DNA of 64,000 nt, from the NCBI GenBank assembly GCA_016808115.1, contig JAEQBH010000733.1, positions 1,116,001-1,180,000 of the forward strand. The letters run 5' to 3'. The position numbers and the translations under genes were made by a program. Numbering within the stretch: the stretch's first letter is position 1; each line of letters opens with the position of its first letter. Of the stretch, positions 12,501 through 23,324 are shown piece by piece. Under the pieces are notes generated by a model. The model was not told where the DNA came from. It did no database searches and saw only the letters and a program-made list of their open reading frames with translations. The DNA comes from Tetrastigma voinierianum. Taxonomy: Eukaryota > Streptophyta > Magnoliopsida > Vitales > Vitaceae.

Positions 12501-13486
12501 AATTATAAATGATTAGGTGCTACTAATCAAAATCATAACTCAAATGATTATCTTACGATTTTGTGTCATTTTGACCAAATGAATGATAGAATGATGTTTT
12601 CTTCTATGGAATCCCATCATTTGTCTGACAAATGTGTTTCTAGATCAATAAATCTCGATTATGTACGATTTATGCATCATCTCGGTGTGTATTAATTTTA
12701 TATGATTGTTATGACTATGTAAGTCTCTTTGTTGAAGATTGCTATGATTTTTATTAGTAGCGTCTGATTATGTACAATTTATGCATCCTCTCGGTGCGTT
12801 AATTATAAATGATTAGGTGCTACTAATCAAAATCATAACTCAAATGATTATCTTACGATTTTGTGTCATTTTGACCAAATGAATGATGAAATTATGTTTT
12901 CTCTTTCTATTGAATTAATACTCCTATCATTGAAATGCTTCTAGATCAGTAGCCCCTGATTATGTATGATTTATGCATTCTCTCGATGTATTAATTTTAT
13001 ATGATTGGTTATGACTATGTAAGTTTCTTGTTGAAGCATTTGAGTTATGATTTTGATTAGTAGCTCCTGATTATGTACAATATATGCATCCTCTCGGTGC
13101 ATTAATTATAAATGATTAGGTGCTCTTACTCAAAATCATAACTCAAATGATTATCTTACGATTTTGTGTCATTTTGACCAAATGAATGATAGAATGATGT
13201 TTTCTCTTTCTATTGAATCAATACTCTTGTCATTTAAATTCTTTTAGATCAATAGTGCCTAATTATATACGATTTATGCATCCTCTCGGTATATTAATTT
13301 TATATGATTGGTTATGACTATATAAGTCTCTTGTTGAAGCATTTGAGTTATGATTTTGATTAGGAGCGCCTAATTATGTATGATTTATGCATCCTCTCAG
13401 TGCATTAAGTGTATCTGATTGGTTATGACTATATAAATCTAGTGAGAAAGCATTTGAGTTATGATTATGCCATCCAAGTGGGAGAA
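9598..13486 (+). mobile_element. Ty1/copia retrotransposon A, decayed internal region
   Basis: The order on the plus strand is that of copia elements. Gag-like sequence starts near 9630 (LTRLITTNG frame), followed by a protease-type stretch with WWLDSGVTIHTCNS (9997-10040). Most of the integrase is deleted. Reverse transcriptase follows at 10651-11880, with the catalytic YVDD at 11365-11376 and upstream blocks such as YIVRLVAKGYSPREGIDFKE. RNase H remnants run to about 12130, ending in the ADPLTRGLP-type motif. Several in-frame stops and frameshifts interrupt it, for example at 10858, 11215 and 11486. The polypurine tract AAGTGGGAGAA (13477-13486) abuts the 3' LTR. No 5' LTR is visible, so the element is truncated or its 5' end is too diverged. 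It cannot be autonomous. Confidence 0.85.
12257..13480 (+). repeat. About 300-bp tandem repeat, four units, with internal hairpins
   Basis: The anchor GATTTTGTGTCATTTTGAC recurs at 12261, 12557, 12857 and 13160, giving periods of 296, 300 and 303 bp. Each unit also carries the phrase TTTATGCATCCTCTCGGTG twice in diverged form. Arms reading CATTTGAGTTATGATTTTGA and its reverse complement face each other, clearest at 13037-13063 and 13121-13149. The array lies between the RNase H remnant and the polypurine tract of copia A, in its 3' untranslated region. Confidence 0.85.
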
Positions 13487-13673
13487 TGTTAGATTAATTT
13501 ATTAATCATGGACTAAGCATAATCATATTACAACTTTAATTGTATAATTGTGCATATTAATTACGTGGGCTTACTTCAAGGATGGTTTCATATTAATCAA
13601 GCAAGTGGGCCTATGGCTCTATCTTCTCCTTTCGCTTTGGTGTTCCATTTGACCAAAGGCCAATTGTTCCTTT

Positions 13674-13714
<41 letters not shown>

Positions 13715-14026
13715 TATGAGTATATATATATATATATAAGTATAAGTAAATAGTGCCCTAAAATTTTACAAGGGTTTGGTATAAGATGCTTTGGGGAGAA
13801 GGAAAGATTCATCTTCAACCCTAATCTTTCTTTGATTTGATCTCTTGCAGATTTGGGAGACTAATGACAACCAACAATTCTGGATCCATGTCATGTATGT
13901 TATCTGCCCAATACGAATTGATGTGCTTCATTGTTTTAATAAAGTTATTCTTTTGTAATGTATTTATTGGGTCTTTTGATTATTGATCAATTGTTTTTGG
14001 GATCAATAAATACTCTTGTTCTTACA
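13487..14026 (+). mobile_element. 3' LTR of copia A
   Basis: It begins TGTTAGATTAATTTATTAAT immediately after the polypurine tract and probably ends CTTGTTCTTACA. It contains a (TA)n run at 13677-13738. The sequence from about 14040 on matches host spacer repeats (36940, 38450), which fixes the right edge to within a few bases. The matching 5' LTR was not found. Confidence 0.65.
13677..13738. repeat. (TA)n microsatellite, interrupted
   Basis: Two TA runs are separated by GGTATGAG, inside the 3' LTR of copia A. Confidence 0.95.
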
Positions 14027-14207
14027 AAATAATTCAGCAAAGGTGCCTAGGATTAAATGGAGGCTAGGATTAAATGAAATTTACATACAAATTATATATT
14101 AACTTAAGACATTAATTCATTATTTTTTGAATCAAATTCAAGATAATTTATAATTTAATCATAATGAAAAATGCTAAATGAAACTGGATTATATTAATAC
14201 TAACTAT
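14027..14207. repeat. Host spacer repeat fragment, left of copia B
   Basis: The segment matches 3770-3880 and 38440-38550, including TTAATACTAACTAT at its right end. It continues across copia B at 36169, so it marks the left side of the insertion site. Confidence 0.7.
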
Positions 14208-14441
14208 TGTAATAATGGTGGATGACCACCCATATTCTTCATTATGGTGGATGACCACCCATATTCTACCTAAGTATAACCCTCCTTACCTTTAAGGCTT
14301 ATGACCCTTCCTATACCCTTTGTCTCTTCATATTCAAGATTGTGAGCCTATAAAATGGAGGACTTAAACCCTTTGAAAATATAGATAAAAGAGAAGAATT
14401 TCTTATCTAAACTCTTATACTTTTTCATTACTTTCACAACA
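14208..14441 (+). mobile_element. 5' LTR of copia B
   Basis: It starts TGTAATAATGGTGG, has the tandem phrase ATGGTGGATGACCACCCATA twice, and ends TTTCACAACA. It aligns along its length with 35943-36168. A TATAAAATGG box at 14349 followed by a short leader would be its promoter. Confidence 0.85.
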
Positions 14442-14457
14442 CGTTATCAGCATGAAG
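14442..14457 (+). promoter_or_regulatory. Primer-binding site of copia B
   Basis: CGTTATCAGCATGAAG directly follows the 5' LTR. It resembles the TATCAGCAC-type tRNA-Met primer site of many plant copia elements. Confidence 0.65.
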
Positions 14458-14814
14458 TTCTAACCAAGCACAAGATTCTAACCAAATTATTTTAAGGTAA
14501 TGATCTTACGTTTGGTGGGTATATATATATTTTTTACTATAAGTCACGATTTCCTTTTTTTATTATTTGATGCTAATAATATGATTATATATTATTATTA
14601 TTATTATGTTGTTGTTGTTGTTGTTGTTGTTGTTATTGTTATTAGATTTGGTAATTAATTTCAAATAAATAAATAAATAAAATAACATATTCTTACATTA
14701 TCAATTATGCTTCAATATTAATTATAATCTATATGTGACTCTAAGGTTATTTCCACCATCAATTTTTTTTTTAAATTTTAATGTTACTCATATTATTGTC
14801 TTAGAAATTCAAGA

Positions 14815-15650
14815 ATGCTGAATCTTACGAAGCTTGAGTTTGTTGCTCTTGATATCTCCGGGAAAAACTATTTATCTTTAATCTTCGATGCTAAAATCCA
14901 TCTTACTGCTATGAATCTTGGCAATACAATTCAAGAAAAAAATCAGGCATCCCAGCAGGATTGTGCCAAGGCAATGATTTTTCTTCGCCATCACCTTGAT
15001 GAGGGCTTGAAAAATGAATATCTTACAACACCGAAAGACAGTTATACTTCCTAAAGCCCGTTATGATTGGATGCACTTAAGGTTGCAGGATTTCAAAATA
15101 GTTGTAGAATATAATTCTGTACTTTTCAAAATCAGCTCTAAATTGCAATTATGTGGAGAGAAAATCACTAAATTAGATATGTTGGAAAAAACATAATCCA
15201 CATTTCACGCCTCGAATGTGCTCCCCGCAAAGAGCAATATCGAGAGCCAGAGTTTGCAAAATATTATGAATTAATTTCATGTCTTCTTGTGGCTGAACAA
15301 AATAATGAGTTGTTACTACAAAATTACCAATCACGTCCAACTAGCTCTGCATCTATCCCTGAAGTGAATGTTGCATCATCTAGTGGTCGTGGTCGAAGCC
15401 GTAGCCGTGGTAGTGGTAGTGGTTGAAGTCGTGGCCATGGTCGTGGTAGTGGTTGAAGTCGTGGCCGTGGTCGTGGTAGTGGTCGTGGTAGTGGCCATTG
15501 GCGTGGGCAAGGCTGAGGTCAAAATAATTATCAATCACGAGGAAGTCATATCAATGCCATAAAAAATCACAAGAAGTGGTCTAACAATATAGCACGATAA
15601 GGGAAAGATCAATTTCAACCTCCTGCGAATTATGAAAATAAATGTTATAA
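14815..15650 (+). pseudogene. Copia B gag remnant with Gly/Arg-rich tract and zinc knuckle
   Basis: The ORF from 14815 (MLNLTKLEFVALDISGKNYL) matches the gag N-terminus of copia elements. It is followed after frameshifts by DWMHLRLQDFK-type gag sequence at about 15060-15196. A Gly/Arg/Ser repeat (GRGRGSG type) fills 15385-15515 with stops inside. A CYKCG start of a zinc knuckle lies near 15642. These parts would bind element RNA in the virus-like particle. Valine-rich translations of the same bases are a frame shadow. Confidence 0.7.
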
Positions 15651-16009
15651 ATGTGGTATGAAGCGGGCATTATCATGTATGTTATACCTATTGACCATTT
15701 AGTTAAACTTTACCAAACCTCACTCAAGGAAAAAAGTAAAGAGAAAATAGAAACAAATTTGATTGATGGTGACGATCCGGTGGATATTACTCATCTTGAT
15801 GTTTCATATTTTTTTGAAGATCTAAATGGAAAAATTGATCACTTAATTGGTGATGGAAATGTCCACATCAATTAATATTTTTATTAACTTTGGATGTTTT
15901 ATGCATTTTTGTTCGTGTGTTTTTTTTTTAGTGTGTCTTTTTCTTTATTTATTTGAACGCAATGCTTATTTGAATTTATTTAATATACATTTTATTTTAA
16001 GGTATGGAT

Positions 16010-16830
16010 CTTTGTGTTGGATCGCTTGGTTCCAAGATAAATGGTGGAGAGATATGTCTAGCAGATAGTGCTACTACTCATACAATTCTTCGGGATCAAA
16101 AATATTTTTCCCACATAACATTAGTTTGTGCTTACGTAATGTTAACATCGTGTCCTCAGATTTGATTGATGGTTCTGGGAGAGCCACTATTATGCTACCA
16201 TGTGGCACGCTATTCCATATTAACGATGCCTTATATTCAGTCAGATCCAAAAGAAATATGCTAAGTTTTAAAGATATACATCATAATTGATATCATATTG
16301 AGACCACATATGATAGTAATAAAGAATATTTATGCATTACTCATATTGTTTCAAGCTAGAAGCTTGTAGTGGAAAAATTGCCTACTTTTTCTTCAGGATT
16401 ATATTACACCACAATAACAACAATTGAATTAAATATGGTGATGAGCCATAAGTTCTCTCACCCAAATATTTTTATGCTTTGGCATGATAGACTTGGGCAC
16501 CCAGGGTCAACAATGATGAGGCAGATTATTGAAAATTCACATGGACATCCATTAAAGAACTAGAAGATTCTTTTGTCTAGTGATTATCCATGTACTGCTT
16601 GTTCACAAGGAAAATTTATTGTTAGACCATATCATACAAAAGTCCTTGTTGAATCCCCAACATTTTCGGGAACTAACTACAAGGGGACATGTGGACCAAT
16701 TCATCCACCATGTGGACCATTTCACTATTTCATGGTGCTAATAGATGCCTCATCTCGATGGTCACATGTTTTCTTGTTATCTACCCGTAATGTTGCATTT
16801 GCTAGGCTCCTTGCCCGGGACTATAAGGTT
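16010..16830 (+). pseudogene. Copia B protease and first half of integrase
   Basis: The order is a protease-like ADSATTHTI block (about 16060), a gag-pre-integrase segment with MLWHDRLGHPGSTMMRQII (from about 16474), a zinc-binding CTAC (16594), and the integrase core start with FMVLIDASSRWSHVFLLSTR (from about 16730). Stops occur at about 16289, 16357 and 16561. The reading ends at about 16830, where the nested insertion begins. The missing half of the core is at 32964. Confidence 0.75.
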
Positions 16831-17129
16831 ACAAGACATTTTATTAGTGCCTGTAACAAGGCTATTTTTGAACCCGTTTATTGCGTGTTTTGAGCACTTT
16901 TGTGTACTAATCAATGTAATTAACCCAATTGGCACTTTAAGGTCCCGGCTATACTACCAATCGCATTTTGTGGCTATTTTTGTAGTTTTTGCAAGATAAT
17001 CGGGCCAAAATTATCGAAGTCAGTTCAAACACGAAGAACCCGAGTTGAACTCATCGTTGCAGATCAGATCTTAGAAGGAAAGAAGAGTAAAAAGTGAAAA
17101 AAAATTGAGCATTGCAAGAATATTGCAGG

Positions 17130-17182
17130 GTTGCAAAAATTTCGCAACCTACAGAATTTCGTAGGTTGCGAAATTTTGCAAC
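17130..17182. repeat. Near-perfect 22-bp hairpin in the Athila-like LTR
   Basis: The left arm 17130-17152 ends TTTCGCAACCTAC. The loop is AGAATTTC (17153-17160). The right arm 17161-17182 starts GTAGGTTGCGAAA. The arms pair for about 22 bp with one bulged A, and a partial third copy (TGCGAAAATTTT) follows at 17185. Confidence 0.85.
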
Positions 17183-17587
17183 ATGCGAAAATTTTCAATG
17201 TTGTGAAACTCCACTTTCCCGTCGCCAATCGTTCGTTCCTACTAATCGCTCACATTTCCTCGCTGATTCCTTTACTCTTTGTCACTTTTTGGTTTGCTTC
17301 CCATTTTACCCTCTATGTAATAGTGGTAGTTCATGTATTTTGGTAAATTTTCTGGTCTTGGGCATTATATAGCTTCATTTGCATGCATTGTAAAAGGACC
17401 TCTTTGCTCATTAATAAAATTAGGTGGAACCTTTCGCCAGCTCTCGCTTCTTTCATTTTCCTCATTTTCCTCACTTTCTTCTCCTTTTTTCTCACTAGCC
17501 AAATGCACCCTCCGAGGATGACAACTCGAGGATGAGTGGCTAGAACCTCTTTCTCCTTGAAGTGGAAGGCTACTGGCAGGGGATCTA

Positions 17588-20500
17588 TGTAGCACCCCGA
17601 AATATACCCTAGCAGTTTTCGGACTTGTTTAGGGTATATTAAAAGTTAAATGGGAATTTCAAGAAATAAAACGAGAGACCCAGAAAGTTTACAAGATACA
17701 AGGGCAATCTTGTAATTTGTTAAAAAGGACCTATTGGTCATAAAAGTGAAAGATTAGGGGTTAATGTTTAAAATGCTTGAAAATGAAATGTAAATAGAGG
17801 GAATTATAAGTTAAAAGGCAACAAAGAAAGTTAAAAGTCAAAATGGTTTTGTCTTGGCCAAACATGGCCTTAACAAACATGGGATTTAAAGACCCAATTT
17901 GGTCTCATTTGGAGACCAAAAACCGTGAGGGAGAGAAGAGCAAAAAGAAAAAGAGGAAGAAGAGAAGAGGAAGAGGAAGAAGAAGAAGAGAAGAAGAGAA
18001 GGAAGAGAAGCCAAGATCAAGCTAAGGTATGGAACTTTGGATTTGGTATGGATCACATGGAATTTTAAAGCTTGTTATGGTTAATAGCTTATCTCCAAAG
18101 CTAGGGTTTTGATAGAATTGTATCCAACCTTGATTCTTGGAAAATAGGTTGATAAACCCCCATATGGTACAAGATAATCATAGAATCCTCTCTTTAGGAT
18201 GGATTCATGGTTAATTGAGAGTCTTTGAGTTAGGGTTTAGAATAAACCCTAACTAAACATCATGTTTGGTTTGTGTATGGGTCATAACCCATATTAAAAT
18301 GGTTTTTGAAGTAATTCATGATAGGTCTTTGAAATAAGAGAAAGATTGAATGATAAATTGAGTAGAAAATAGATCATAAGATGAATTTGAAGTGGTCTTG
18401 AGGTGTATATAAAGTATAGAGTTGAATCGGGGATCAAAAAGATGGAAAAGGGAGAAAAGACACATTCTCGGGCATTCCTAGATGTGCACCGGTACAATTT
18501 GAATATGTACCCCAAGCATGTTAGGTTCCTCGTCATTTTCAAGCCATCATGTACCGGTACATGTTAGGCATAATCGGTACAACCCTACGCTCGTTTTCCG
18601 CTGACCGCCAGATTTTGGCCATAACTTGCTCATTTCTTATCCGAATTGAGTGATTCAAGTGGAAAATTAAAATAGACTTCAAGGAAAACCATCCATATAG
18701 AAATAGACATCGTCAAATTAGGACTCTAAGTGGCCCAAAAATCTACTCGAAGTGGGACCATGTGCAAACCAAATTCCTCGGTTTCAGTGTTGAACATAGA
18801 GAAGTCCGGTTGTTTCGACGAATCCTGAGTCGTTCGACTGGGTGATTCCAGCTGGAATAGAACTCCTTAGCACCTTAGATTTAAAATGGAGTATAAGGAC
18901 ATAGTGTCAAAATATGAAGTTAAGACCCCGGAAAATGAGTAATACAAACTGTTCCTAGAAAATTGGTAAATGACTAGCTGGCATAAAAAATGCCATAACT
19001 TTATTTTGGATGATCCGATTGGATTGATTCCAATTCCTAAGTAAACTATCCATAAAGGAATGAGAATATATGAAGGAGGTGTGATCTCATAGACATCATA
19101 CTTCATAAGTATATGAAGTGTTATATGTAATAGCCATGAAAAAAAGGAAAATATAGAAAATGCAATATGTATAGATGGGTTCATAAAACATGAATATGAT
19201 ATGAATATAGGATATGTCATAAGATATGATAGGTATGAGTTATAAGATATGATAAGATATGATAGGATATGTCATAAGATATGATAGCCTACAATACCCG
19301 AATGATAGGCACATATGAATATAAGAGTATACAATGTGAACATATGATTGTCATGCATAAACAAATAGATGGAACATGATAGAAATATAGAAAGTATATG
19401 AATAGATAAAGACATGACAGTAATACGTAAATGATAGGAATATATGATAGTTATACCGAAATGAATGGAACATGCTAGGAACACATGATAGAAATGCGTA
19501 AATTCTAAGAACGATAGAGATGAGCAAAAGATGACAAAGCATAGGAATGAGTACATGTACATGAATGACGGGTACATGTATAAATGATATAAAGAGTTAT
19601 GAATATAGAAAGCGATATAGAAATATATGAATACAAGAGTGCATAGATGCCTTCATGATATATATGATAGAATTTACATATACGATATGAAGACAAAACT
19701 AAATGATAGCAAAAGATATGAAATATGAAAACGAATTGAAACAGGAACATGAACATGAAAAGCAATATGTCATGAACACGTATCGAGTAAGATACACGTA
19801 TCGAGTTACGAAAGACATATGATCATATGACTACCTAGGATCAAAGAAGAATGAGTGGACGCCTGGATATACTTCAGATACTCTCGATTAGTGTTCAAGA
19901 TTCTCGATTAAGATTTCAAGATACTCCCGATTAGTGCTCCTAAGACTTTGACAGCGCGTTCCAAGATTTCCCGATTAGTGTCTCAAGACTCCCGACATTA
20001 GTACTTCTAAGATCCCGATTAGTGCTCCGCACTCCTCGATTAGTACTCCGCATTCGTTGGTGCTACTTCAAGATCCCGCATCGTATCAGTATTCTTCGGG
20101 TATTTATTATCAGATCGCTGGCCCTACTACTTCTTATGACCGATCTAGGTAGCCAAAACGTATATAAGGATAAGACTCAATGCAGTTAATATAGAAGTAA
20201 AGATCTGAATATACCTCTGTATCTGTTCTGTAGTACCTACGGGTACCTCCAAAATACAGAAAGTATACAAAAGCACAAGAAAAGTACAGAAAGTATACAA
20301 AAGCACAAAGTGTATGATAGATAGAATAAGAACGTACAAATGTATATAAAGTATATGAATAGTGCAGATAACAGATATTATGAAAATAAGATGAACGCAT
20401 ATAACAGGAAAGTATACGATAGTACAAGTATGAAAGTGAAGAATGAAAGCCATATGAAAAGTATAGTATATGAAAAGCATAGTATACGAAAAGCATATGA

Positions 20501-21557
20501 AAGTATAGCATACGCATGTCATATCAATATATATGACGATATGCAAGTACATAAAAGAGAAAGCCATATGAAAAGTATAATAGGAAAACAGTACAGGAAA
20601 TGAACAGTACATGAATATAGATATATGAATATAGTATATAGAAAGTACAAAGTATAGTACACAAAAAGGATATGAACAAGTAAAGTACAGAAAGTAGAGA
20701 AAAGAGAAAGGTAAATGAAAAGTATAGCAGGGGCATGTAGCCACAACATGAAAGAAGACATGATATAGGTATAGGATAAGAAATGCTATATGTAATAGTA
20801 TATAGAATGCAATAAATCATGAACCGAAGATGAAAAAGATATAGACTAGAGACATGATATGTAACCCGAAAAAGAATAGAACATTGAAAAGACATATGAC
20901 AAGCTGAAAGATAAACACGACAAGTATAGGAATATGTAAAGTACTGAAATAGAATTACGTAAAAGTATAAGTAAAGGATATTTAAAGATATAGGAACATG
21001 TAATAGAAAAAGTTTGACATGCAATAGGAATATATGATGATAAGGAATTTAAGTTATAGAAATATGTTTAGAGATATATATAATGCATATGTATAAGCTT
21101 GTGATACGCGACAGGAGTTGTCCATTATGTTCCCACTGCTTAAAGCTAGCACGGGTGTTCAATCCGCGGTGTAGTAACAGAAGCAGAAAGACAATGATAG
21201 AGGAAAGGACATTCCACATCAAAGAAAAGAAGACCGACTCAGAGATAGTGCTCACCAGCCACGCTTCCGCAACTTCCTCGATGTTTTTGTAATAGAAAAT
21301 TTTAAATGTATGGTAAATGGACTCTCAGATATGTGTATAGATTCTTATGGACACCACTCCTATGGTAGTTCTTCGTATATATATATATATAAATGATTTT
21401 TGTTATTACGTAAAATTGTTTGTATACTACGTAATGTACAAATTGAAAGAACAGGTCAATGAGAGTCCCAGTAAAATATATAGTATAGATAGTATCGCGC
21501 CCCGGACTTCGGTTCGGATCCGCCAACCGGGTCGGGGATGGGATCAGGGGCGTGACA
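17588..21557 (+). mobile_element. Solo LTR of about 4 kb, gypsy-like, with 5-bp target duplication
   Basis: The edges are TGTAGCACCCCGAAATAT and GGGGCGTGACA. They are flanked by an exact ATCTA direct repeat (17583-17587 and 21558-21562), the 5-bp duplication expected of an LTR element. There is no internal coding region, so a full element has been reduced to a solo LTR by recombination. It is 3970 bp long, large for an LTR. A relative in reverse orientation lies at 23325-27744. Shared blocks are the first about 60 bp, GGGT(C/T)ATAACCCATATTA, CCATAACTTGCTCATTTCTT-type sequence at 18620, and the GATTAGTGCTCC-type repeat array. Long Tyr/Ser-rich minus-strand ORFs at 18867-21024 are translations of the array, not genes. 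Confidence 0.85.
19160..21075. repeat. AT-rich degenerate tandem array inside the solo LTR
   Basis: Short units of the type GATATGATAGGATATGTCAT and AAAGTATAGTATATGAAAAG recur with high variation. A (C)CCGATTAGTGCTCC-type array lies at 19880-20060. One unit at about 20232 (GTAGTACCTACGGGTACCTC) matches the GTACC-hairpin unit that fills the same part of the inverted copy at 23990-25905. The two arrays are therefore related but heavily diverged. I see no gene. Confidence 0.7.
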
Positions 21558-22304
21558 ATCTAAGGCAACCTGAGGGTTTTCCATGTTTTAACGGAGGTAT
21601 TTTCTACCATTTTTGGTTTCATTCAAACGTCGACTTTAATCCCTTCGGGTTGTTTTGAATGATCAATATTTGATAAGCTTTTGGTTCATTGGATGCTTAT
21701 TGTTAGATCCATTGACACCCGTTAGTTATCATTTATGGGTTATTGAAATGTGATGTAAGGATGTTTTTATTTTCTCCAAATTTTAGGTTTGATCCCTTCG
21801 GTTCACTTTAAATGGTCAATACTTGGTAAGCTTATAGGGTTCATTGTATGCTTATTGTTAGATACAATGATATTCATTAGTTATCATTTATTAGTTGTTG
21901 GAAAGTGAGTCAAGGTGATGTTATTCACTATCCAAGACCATCAATGGGAAGCAAATACCAATTTTTCAAAGATATTTATTTAGGGTCAGTTTTTATAGTT
22001 AAATGAAGAACCGGTTCGGGAGATGACTATAGGTCATCCTCCCCAAGGCGAGGAAAGGACCTTGGAGAACCTCAGTTGCCTTAAGACTCCAACCCCAGTG
22101 ACCTAACACCGCAAGGAATTCTATTTTACATTTTTACTTATTTTATTTTCAGTTTGTAACATACCAAACCTCACAGTTTTTACAAAACCCCAAAATCCAA
22201 ATTGAATTCACCAAATTGAACCTCACTGCAAATCATTTTCACGAAGAAAACCCATTCCTATGTTCGACCCTAGAGCTGACTATACCGCAAAGCATAGGCT
22301 GCTA

Positions 22305-22872
22305 AACAGATTTAGAGTTCTTAAAAAAAAAATATGTAAAAACCATCACACAAATAGGAACATTCATTGAATCATCAAGAATCAAAATACGTGATTTGCG
22401 TAAGCCGCACTCGAATCCATACAAAACATTGAGATATTTTGAACTGAAGTCCGAAAACTTTATGATCTTCCGCATCCGAACTGAAGTCCGGCGCTTAATA
22501 CTCCTCCGTGATCTAAATCTGAATCTGAGGCTTTATGATCTTCCAGATCTACACTAGTTTTTTGTCTAATATTTCTCTCTGACAATGGGAATCAGAAGAA
22601 AGAAAAACCTTGTGTGATCTGGGGACCATGACCCCTATTTATAACCAATTGTGTCTATATATGAACAATCACGATTGTTCGTAATTTCTATTTTAACCCA
22701 TCATAAAAATAGAAATTACGCTTGTCTCTACACATTCATGTCCACACTTTCTAATATATTAATTAAGGCCCCAAAACTTAAATTAATCACTTTAATTAGC
22801 CTAACTTTATTTGATAGCCTATAATTCAAATTCTATTTAATATATCACCTCATATTCGATTTTACTCCAACA
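22305..22872 (-). mobile_element. 3' LTR of copia C
   Basis: On the minus strand it begins TGTTGGAGTAAAATCGAATA, right after a polypurine tract GCCCAAGTGGGAGAT (22873-22887). It matches 32348-32907, sharing GGGGACCATGACCCCTATTT and AAGGCCCCAAAACTTAAATT. The low-coordinate edge is uncertain by about 10 bp. Confidence 0.85.
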
Positions 22873-23324
22873 ATCTCCCACTTGGGCTATATATGTAACT
22901 TTATAAACTTGAATTATACTTTATGAGCTCATGAGTTTTGCTATCAAAACTTTATATACATTAACAATCTTGTCCATTAACCATACCAATGAGAACCAAA
23001 GGACTGCCGTTATTTCTCGTAACTGCACCCATCAATGATCACATATATCAATGTAACTAATGACAAAGATCAAGTGTGGATGTTTAGCATGGAAATTTCA
23101 TGCAATGTGATCTCAACATGCCTATTTCCAACTAGTCCTCCTTAAACCTTAGTGAGATCAAACCATACAAAATTAAAGTGGATGAAAACTAAATACTTTA
23201 CTGTAGTAAATAACCTTAAAATCCATAATATTAATAACAAAAGTATCTAAAAAGCATCTAAAATACAAACTCCCACTAAAACGACACATCCTGAAGAGAA
23301 ACCACACCCATATGAGCAGCTAAA

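Noticed and set aside
15368..15562. Valine-rich ORF
   Set aside because: It is a frame shadow of the Gly/Arg-rich tract in the copia B gag.
17843..18025. Lys/Arg/Glu-rich 60-codon ORF
   Set aside because: It is a purine-rich stretch of the solo LTR, mirrored by a pyrimidine-rich stretch at 27320-27380 in the inverted copy.
18867..19220. 117-codon minus-strand ORF
   Set aside because: It lies within the solo LTR, has no domain, and is not conserved in the inverted relative.
20145..20744. 199-codon minus-strand ORF, Tyr/Phe/Ser-rich
   Set aside because: It is a translation of the AT-rich tandem array in the solo LTR, and overlapping frames give similar low-complexity products. The related inverted LTR has no matching ORF.
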